Shown in pieces: positions 56,484 to 64,000 of a stretch of DNA of 64,000 bases. Source of the stretch: Agelas oroides (Eukaryota; Porifera; Demospongiae; Agelasida; Agelasidae). The notes under the pieces are model-generated. The model saw only the letters and a list, made by a program, of their open reading frames with translations. It ran no database searches and was not told the DNA's origin. Position 1 is the stretch's first letter, and the number at the start of each line of letters is the position of its first letter. The stretch covers positions 21,445,202 to 21,509,201 of the forward strand of contig OX422183.1 of the NCBI GenBank assembly GCA_949130485.1. The letters are read 5' to 3'. Position numbers and translations under genes: made by a program.

Positions 56484-59400
56484 ACTCATCACAAACACAG
56501 TGATAAATGAACAACAGACACTTGTAGCTAGTTAACACTAATACTAAACTTTGATAGTAAGTGCAACTGAGTCAGAATAACAATGTTCTTTCAAACTTGA
56601 GTACATCCCTGCATTGTTATTAAATTGCTGAACTTGCACCCTTCTTATGTGTATATGTGCATGCACAAATGAACACAGCACAATGTAATTTTTATGTTTG
56701 ACACTCCCCTGTGTAAAAATCAAAGATTATTTTGAGTATTTTGAACATATCGCAATGTTCAAAATGCAGTTACTGTATAATTGCGGAACTTCCATTAAGG
56801 GTGGGGCTCACACACACTTCTTAGATGCGTGATCATCTGAAGCATCTACAAAGCTCATCTGAGCCCCTCCCCATTTTTTGCCACTGTTGTATTACACTGA
56901 ACGCAAACTGAAGAACAAAAACATGGGAACAACACTATATTGCTATATATGTACATATAGCAACTGTAAACATGGATAGCTTTGACACATTAAGGTTTGA
57001 TCAGTTCTCTGCACCATTGGATCCTTCCGTTAGCAAAGTATTCTCCCATTGACTTACAATCTCACTGTTTTGTAACAACTGTGGCCATAATGAATCAAGG
57101 CAAGTAGGTGCTTAGGGGCAAGCACCCCCAAATTTTTGGCATCTCTGTCTAGTATAAGACATTAACTCTTCTGGATAGAAAAGAAATGATGCAGACTACC
57201 TGATGTTGCTACCTGGCCAGGTGATTTTTTATCCTTTGATGCCGATCGTCGATCTCGACCACGCCCTAGTATCACGTTCCAATTATTCAACTGTGTAGCC
57301 AGGCGTATTTTACATACAAGATCTTGTATGTAAAATATGCCTGGCTCACGAGACCAGTTCATAATGATGAGCATGACCGCTAATTGAGTTGTGCATGGTG
57401 TAGAATCTAAATCATGCAGTGGGACCTCAGGGGCACTGACTGCTTTATCGGTGCTTAAACAGACTTGTACGAGCTTCACAAGACCACCATGATGGATAAA
57501 ATGACTTTGTAATAAATCAAAAATATAATTGTACTGATGGACTGGGTCTGTGCCGGGCTTTTGAGGCTTTTGAGGCTAGCTACATTGGAGTTTGGATCAA
57601 CTTTATGACAAGTGAAGAAGCTTGACATAATTTTTTACTGTTGTCACATGTAGCCCCACCCTACACATAACAACAGTAAACAATTACATCAAGCTTCTAA
57701 TGTTTACTGTGACATCCTTTCAGGCCACGCCCATAAACATTGTACCAAGCCCCTCCCTTGGGGTATATCAGTACAATAAACTCGATATGAGGAATTTTTG
57801 CAAGCAGGCTTACCAGTTAATGTTAACATTTGCAAAGCAACCTCGGTATTCCTTGCTACTCTCTGGAGTAGCAGGAACTGCCGGTAGAGACTGCTGAAAA
57901 ATAATTATGGCAGAAGTGAACGGTGGAGAGTAACAAAAAGGTTATATTGGCTGGAGGACAATTCTCTGCCCTCATGTCATAGTTATCTTTCAGCACATCA
58001 CAGCATTGATGAGGCACTATGATTAATGTACGGTGCTATAGCCACGACAGTCCAATATGAGTAAGGCCATGCAAAGAAGGGATTATTGTTTTGTATCAGT
58101 GCCAACTTCATTTGAGACCTGCCGACTCAACTGTCTTTATATAGCCTTCCAACCATGACAAGCCCACGTTTGATGGCTCAAATGGCGTAAATTTGTCAAG
58201 CATGTATAGCTATATAGTAACAAATAATGAATACTAATCACCTGCATGCCTGAGCTGTATGCAAGTGACTGATGAAATCTACTTTGGTTGGTCCAAATCA
58301 ACAACAGTTTCCCTGTCCAACATGGAACTGGTACTATTTGCAAACCTCAGTTTCATCAAACTAGGAGAATACATGACAAACGGTCCGGGAAACTAGTCAA
58401 ATCTGTTTGTTGCCAAAATCATCTTACCCTTGACATTGCCTGAACTTAGTCATTTGTCGGTGTGTTACTAAGAACCTGGCAGGTATGTACATGATGTATG
58501 TAGCACCGCTCAACTTACAGTCTCCTGCTAAGATGGAAACCCACAAAGAGTAGTGGTGTGTAAATTAAGAAGGTGTGACCTTACAGGGAAATGGAGCTGC
58601 GCAGAACACACTTAGCAGTTACTTGCATACAACAAATACACACTGGGTGGTTGTTGACTAAATTGGCCCAATTGAGTAGCCCGTAACTGTACCAATTTAA
58701 TGTTTTAAAAAAATATGGATCATTCTGACCTGTGTAATTGCAATTGCGCTTGGCTTTAGAGAATCTCAGAAGTAGCTAACAGGAATTGTTGAGTCCCAAT
58801 AGAGACTGTAGTAGAAAGAGCTGAAGACAACCAAACATTGACTCAAAAAATGCTGAGGGGATAGTAGAAAACAGTAGGAATATGGAGATTGCACGCTAAG
58901 AATTATGACTGCTGTTGTACTCTATTTCATTGATCTCCAATATGACGTAATACCATGGAACTTAAGGCTCAGAGAGAGCATTCCACACCGGTACCAAGGC
59001 AAGTCCAAAGCCTCTACTTCATACCCATTCTCTGAAATGAGGACACCTTGCTAATCAGGACATGTTCCCAAGAGTGTCCATATCAGAGAGATTCCATTGT
59101 GAGTGTCTGTTACCTCCTCTTGTAACCAGGGTCTTGTTGTCATGTGAGAAGCAGAGTAATGCTCAGGTATAGTTCTAAGTAGTATTATAGAAGAAATTTG
59201 TTTGAAGTACTGATATTGTTGAGAGCTATGCATGTATGGTTTACCATTGTGCTTGGATCCCAGAATGCATGAGGGGCAGAACAGAGTGCCGGGGAGTATA
59301 TACACAGTACAGAAGAGCGCTAAACTGGGGTATGACATTGTGCCTGACTGACAATGCACCTGGCTACCATTTCATGAGCCTCACTGCAGAGAATGCTATG

Positions 59401-59803
59401 GGGTTGTAGAGTTCAGTCTGAGTATAGTGGACGTGACTGGAGTAATGGCTAGTCTCACAGGCAGGACTCTCACTGGAGAGTTGGCCTGTGAAATTAAGTA
59501 GCACTACTCTTGTGCTTGGCTGCAAAAAATCTGTGAGAGTTACGTCATTGTGCTTGACTTCACAAAATGCCGAGGTGTACGCCTACTAGGATAGGTTTAT
59601 ACACTGCTCACAGTAGCTAATGGCTGATGTTGTGTTTGGCTGTAGAAAATCTTAGGGGTGATAGGTACTACATCGTAGCGCGGCGGCGAATTTTTTCAAA
59701 GTGTGCACCTTTAGACTGCAAAATAAAGTCTTTTTTCAACGGTGTATAATATTCTAGCCTCGTTCTCAGACCTTACCAACCAATTCACAATATTCAATTC
59801 ATG
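56484..59803. other. Intergenic DNA with hairpins and no gene
   Basis: Nothing coding is supported. 56786-56875 carries a GGGGCTCAC/TGAGCCCC foldback. 57297-57346 is a 50-bp near-perfect palindrome. 57619-57696 is another inverted repeat (GAAGCTTGACATAATT facing its inverse). The remainder looks unstructured. Confidence 0.5.
57297..57346. repeat. 50-bp palindrome without a loop
   Basis: AGCCAGGCGTATTTTACATA is followed by its inverse around a central CAAGATCTTG, with one mismatch in 25 pairs. The outer AGCCAGGC/GCCTGGCT recalls the foldback families, but no 9-bp duplication is present. Confidence 0.9.
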
Positions 59804-59857
59804 TAGTCTCGCGTAGCCAGACTCTCCTCCCTGCGAGAGTCTGGCTACGCGAGACTA
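59804..59857. mobile_element. Foldback element of the TAGTCTC family, 54 bp
   Basis: TAGTCTCGCGTAGCCAGACT faces its exact inverse, AGTCTGGCTACGCGAGACTA. The flanks are identical 9-mers, CAATTCATG (59795-59803 and 59858-59866). It may sit inside a larger, older element with ends at about 59755 and 60064 (TAGCCTCGTTCTC and GAGAACGAGGCTA). Confidence 0.93.
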
Positions 59858-59866
59858 CAATTCATG

Positions 59867-61147
59867 TGGAAAACAGATTGTAGCTACTTGACTTCGTCGT
59901 CGTTCCCAGCTTTCGTCGCTTATAGTAGTCTCTTTGAAAATCTGCATTAGCTTCATACCGAGCCATCTCACTGCCAAGATTTCGATCACCTTATAGTGTA
60001 CTTTAATCGGAAATGTACGCATGTAACTGCATATGAGACTGCCTCGCTCCAAGAGAACGAGGCTAGCTTGAGCTAGCTAAGCAGGTTATGAATATTAATT
60101 TACGGCCAAAAAAGTGTAGCGGCCAAAGCCGCTACGGCCGCTACGGTTCCTACGCCACTGGACAGTAAAGATTGCTGAGAGATGGGCAATGAATGTACAC
60201 ATAAATTGCAACGAGCCACACCCCATTAAGCACTAGTCCACGCCGGATCTCAGTCAGAAGCGGCACACCTACAACCCTTTGCTGTCTAGCCTCGAAAGCC
60301 GAGTCAAACCCGACCAAACAATTTCGACATAAAACGATCCGGATCTGGCTTGCAAGAATATTTGTGTGTGCGCGCACCGGAAACCTTGGAGACAACTCGA
60401 ACGCGAACTTGAACTCGAACTCGAAGTTTATCCATCCCTATCCAGGTTTACTATTACAATCTAATTGTACTAATTTGTCATCAACCGCCTTTTGTGCAGT
60501 AGTTCCTGTCATCTACTTGCGATCAACAGACATGGGGATGCTTGACATGAACGTGACGAACGGTGAGAAAGAACAGAGAGTATTAAATGTACCGAAAGGT
60601 CACTATTTTGTTGCATGTTAGTTTCTCATCCCCCGCCCGCATGCTTTTTGTGGATCCATAATTTTCTCTGGCCTGTAGAGCAGGTCAGAGACCAAGTAAA
60701 CTAGACTAGTGTCTCGTACCGCCGTGCAAAAAATAGTCTGGGCACGAGACTAGGATATAGGGATGCAGCTCAGCAACTTAGTCTCGCAAGCCAGACCCAA
60801 CCAACCCCTGAGAGCGATCCGCGCTGGGGATGGTTGGGTCTGCAGGGCTGTGCTTAAGTTGTTTTTTTTATCTGGGGAGGGGGCAAAGTTATTACCTGAA
60901 GTGGAGAACATGGCTGCCCTGCAGTCCTTCACTCTAGGGGGGTCCGGTGGGGATGATCCCCCAGGAAACTTTGGTAATTTTAGGTGTTCTGAGGTGGATT
61001 CTCGTGCAATCTGAGGCATGCAGAGAAGCACACAGAGCTTCTTGAGAAGAGACTCATCATCATTTATATCATCATTGCTTGCTGAGCTACTAGAACTGGA
61101 AACCATCTCCATTGGCTAGCCTATACCGAGCGCATGCACAACGCATG
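59867..61147. other. Intergenic region with foldback remnants
   Basis: 60105-60165 holds the right end of a GGCCGTAGC/GGTTCCTACGCC-type element. 60700-60752 and 60780-60842 are incomplete TAGTCTC-type foldbacks (CCAGACCCAACCA facing TGGTTGGGTCTG). ORFs at 60364-60621 and 60763-61112 have no recognisable domain. Confidence 0.5.
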
Positions 61148-61221
61148 TAGTCTCGTTCCCAGACCGCATTTTTCGCGCGCACCCGCCGCACTCAGCGAAA
61201 AGTTGTCTGGGCACGAGACTA
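61148..61221. mobile_element. Foldback element of the TAGTCTC family, 74 bp
   Basis: It starts TAGTCTCGTTCCCAGAC and ends GTCTGGGCACGAGACTA. The flanks CAACGCATG and CAATGCATG match at eight of nine positions, the difference being C versus T. Confidence 0.88.
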
Positions 61222-61246
61222 CAATGCATGCACGTATAGCTGACTG

Positions 61247-61434
61247 TAGTCTCGCGGAGCCAGACTTTCGGGGATTTGAAAGCCACTGCCTAGTCAGCAT
61301 TTCAGTGGCAGTCAGCAGTCTAGCAATTTTAGACCCAATCGACCACAGTGCGGATCGTGTTCAGTATTGTGCATGGAGCACGCAAACTGGAAGCGATCCA
61401 CGCTGGGGTTGGTGGGTCTGACTTGCGAGACTAG
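61247..61434. mobile_element. Longer TAGTCTC-type foldback, probable
   Basis: The ends are TAGTCTCGCGGAGCCAGAC and GTCTGACTTGCGAGACTA, with about 150 bp between them. The flanking 9-mers do not match well, so age or a different boundary is possible. Confidence 0.6.
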
Positions 61435-63562
61435 CGAACAGTAACACAGCCAGCGGTAAGCACAGTTAGTAAGTGCGGAATTAAGGTGGCACGGAACCCT
61501 GTATTTCCAAGGTCGACAAACCTGGAATCCAAGCTGATAGACTTCTTTGCCCTTTTAGCAAACAGTAAAGTTTTGGGAGTCTTCAACCTTTTCACTGTCC
61601 ATAAAATTGGGGAATTTCTTGTCGGTATTGGCATCCGATAATGCATTTATAATTAAGTTAAGATGTGGCCTGGCATGTGGTGGTCGGAACTTTGAAGATA
61701 AGCTTAGATCGACTTTTTTTTTTTTTTTTCTTCGAGCATAACCGTACCCCAAGTGGAAAGAAAACAGTGACTGTGGTGCAGGTGGTAACTGCATCCCAAG
61801 TGCCAAGTATTGGGTATAGCTGGCAGGCCATAAGAGCACAAACGTTGACTAAGCCATAGGTATGAAGAGTGTGATAAGCAAGGGTGAAAGACAGAGGGTT
61901 AACGAAGACATGGTCCTACTGACAACAAAGGTTATGCCAACTGGTGAAATCAGCCACTGAGCTGGTACAGTAGTTAGCTGTCATCTAGCAACAAGTGGTT
62001 AAGTGTTCTTCACATGTATTGTGATATACAAAAAAAACTGCACATGTCACTCCACTATTGTGTGGTGCTAATTGGTGGTAATCGAAGCCATGTAGAGGCT
62101 AGATGATAAGCAAAGCCAGCCAAGCGATGATAAGTGTTGACTTGCTGGGCAGAAGATGGTCAAGCTACCAATTTGTGTGGTATCTTATTATTCGGAGCCT
62201 ATAAAATTTTTGTTTGAAAATGCCTTAACACATTTTGAACCAGCAATTAGCCGCACTGCTCGAACACAAATTACTCTGGGCGACTGTAAAGGGTTTGATC
62301 CTGAAATTATTTCTTGCAATACTACACAATTGCCGGGATGTTAAAGATCGGGTGCATTATGTAAACTTTTAGTACTATTTTTCCTGTTTTAGGGGTCAGA
62401 AATGTGCTTCAGAGCGTAAATCTTCAATTCAAGTCCAATTGATTTTCTTTACATGCCACCCTGTAAAATACACTACGCTACCTGTACAACACACCAGAGC
62501 ACAGAAGAAACGCTTTCCTTGCCTCACATTTGGCGCAAGGATGAGCGATCTTCAAAATACGGCAAAGCCTTGAGCATCATTGTGTACTATGTCAACTATA
62601 ATTATTGCTTATGTAAACAACTGGCGCCCACATGCATTTCACAAGTTTCCAGCTAGTTGATCCTAACCTTACTGGGGTCCATGCCCCCAGACCCATTTCC
62701 AATTCCAATTCCAATTTTCATCCATCTGTAACTCGCCCAGTATGAGCAGACAGAATACAATAGCAAACCAGCATACATGCAGACTGGGGCTGTCACGTCG
62801 AGAGGAGAACAGAGGATCCGATGAATGGAAGTATGAACGGGTAGCGATGTAGCACCTCTCCTAACAAAAGTGTACACCCTGTAAAGGCAATATGGTAACC
62901 CGTTTTGTTAGGAGAGCTTTTCAACTACATTTTGAATACTGGTTTCCAGAAGACCTACATGTATTTAGAATCATTCCTTGAACTTATGCGTCATGCACAC
63001 TACAGGCATGCACTTTAAAACAAAAAACTACTCTACTCTACTCCAGAGTACTACTTACAGAGCTTAGAGTTCTTAGCTTCATTTTTGTGTGTGCAAGTTG
63101 AACAACAGTCATTTATGACAACTTACGCAATCTCTGTCAAGTAATAGTAGTCCATGATATGCCAGGCTGTGTGCTCACAGACAACAGAAGTCAGAGGCCA
63201 GACTTAGTCAGTGTGTGTACAGTCAGCTAGAGTAGTTGTCTAGGGAGGACAAATGGCTCCATTGTGTGGTATCTACACACTCATGATAATTGTTCAAAGC
63301 TGCCTCAGTCAGTGCACTCCAATCCGTTCAGGATCCAGCTAGCTATGATAGACTTGTGCATCGGTTGCTCACAGACAGTAGGTGACAATCCCTGCTGGCT
63401 ACAGACACGTATGATCTGTATTAAATCAACTTTAACCCTCTGATATATGTTTTGCATTTTCACTAGTGTGAATGAATGTTCAGGGCAAGAGTAATGTGGA
63501 GTGAGAATTAGATCAGTGCGTAACACTTTATAATGCCTTTGAGTTTACCTCACACACATTAG
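61435..63562. other. Intergenic or intronic DNA, no gene recognised
   Basis: The stretch near 61715-61760 (a T run, then ATAACCGTACCCCAAGTGG) resembles the right flank of 15609-16320 (GTAACCACACCCCAAGTG). ORFs such as 62156-62344 lack family features. The last 500 bp may be an intron of the gene whose transmembrane exon follows. Confidence 0.45.
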
Positions 63563-63688
63563 GTTCTAACTCAACTGCTACTCTTGGACCAAGTGTTGTG
63601 GAATTGATTACATTTGCTACTCTTTCTTTGGCTGTTATTGTGTCTGTAATAATCCTGGTTGCTCTCCTCTGGTATTTTGTGCGTAAAG
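63563..63688 (+). CDS. Transmembrane exon of a second receptor-like gene (partial)
   Basis: Between an acceptor (CACACACATTAG) and a donor (GTAAGTTG) the 126-nt exon reads in phase 1: SNSTATLGPSVVELITFATL, then SLAVIVSVIILVALLWYFVRK. This is a short extracellular stalk, a hydrophobic helix of about 23 residues and a basic stop-transfer, like the transmembrane exon at 4425. Symmetric phase 1 is the same module rule as in the 905-5143 gene. Upstream extracellular and downstream tail exons are not in the window or not recognised. Confidence 0.7.
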
Positions 63689-63734
63689 GTAAGTTGCTGG
63701 TATGTCTCATGTAAGTAGTCCATAGAGTTTATTA

Positions 63735-63932
63735 CCGTAAAATCGGGATAATAAGCACCCACACAAAATAAGCACCCCATGAATATAGGCACCCATTTTG
63801 ATTACAACAACCACATCGCGTTTATAAGCACCCATACAAAAATAGGCACCCCACATGCAAAGGCGCCCGTTAACGTGCAAACGGATAGTCTGGCGAAGCC
63901 AGACCCAAGCGCGCAGCGCGAGGGTCTGGTCT
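63735..63932. repeat. ATAAGCACCC repeats and a GTCTGG foldback
   Basis: 63748-63860 has repeated ATAAGCACCC/ATAGGCACCC units, about five in 110 bp. 63886-63932 folds as TAGTCTGGCGAAGCCAGACC against GGGTCTGGTCTA, with an inner GCGCGCAGCGCG. Both are probably pieces of dispersed elements in the intron of the receptor gene. Confidence 0.65.
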
Positions 63933-64000
63933 AATGCCTATACCTGACCTGTCCCCACTGCAAATATATTGCAGCTCCAATCAGATCGCAGAACGTCACG

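Overview
The window looks like nuclear DNA from a demosponge, most probably Amphimedon queenslandica or a close relative. I infer this from gene families I recall as typical of sponges: a collagen with a short-chain collagen C4-type C-terminal domain, modular FN3/Sushi membrane proteins built from symmetric phase-1 exons, a kinase/coiled-coil/Kelch protein, and intronless NNMT-like methyltransferases. The intergenic DNA is dense with very small inverted-repeat transposons. No database search was possible, so every identification rests on reading the sequence and on recalled family motifs.

Layout. 905-5143 (+): four 3' exons of a single-pass receptor-like protein whose cytoplasmic tail carries three near-identical 144-bp repeats. 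7157-7472 (+): the first two coding exons of an alpha-tubulin gene with nothing after them. 8842-12676: a decayed transposon complex made of two oppositely oriented copies of a DUF6589-like element. 12677-22122 and 36455-50030: the two arms of a large diverged inverted duplication around a spacer of about 14 kb. Each arm carries one intact methyltransferase gene (17354-18154 minus; 40986-41783 plus), one methyltransferase fragment, and at its outer end sequence from a KIX-domain exon. The spacer holds a four-exon secreted protein (24430-26367, minus), decayed relatives of its promoter and first exon, an isolated ankyrin exon (30953-31132), and most of a kinase-Kelch gene (31740-36237, minus) that has one in-frame stop. 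51990-52620: the 3' end of a Penelope-like retroelement. 55254-56483 (+): a complete four-exon short-chain collagen gene. 63563-63688 (+): a transmembrane exon of a second receptor that continues beyond the window.

The most striking signal is the mobile DNA. A family of 36-103-bp foldback elements starts with TAG(C/T)CTC and ends with GAG(A/G)CTA. Several copies have perfect 9-bp target-site duplications. A second group with CAGGGGCGTAG- or CAGTGGCGGAT-type ends has 5-bp target duplications. Because the locus is duplicated, one arm supplies a natural empty site for insertions in the other; the clearest case is a TTAA-flanked element at 48763-49736.

No operon-like organisation, CRISPR array, rRNA or credible functional tRNA is present. 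Most long ORFs outside the listed genes are microsatellite or transposon reading frames.
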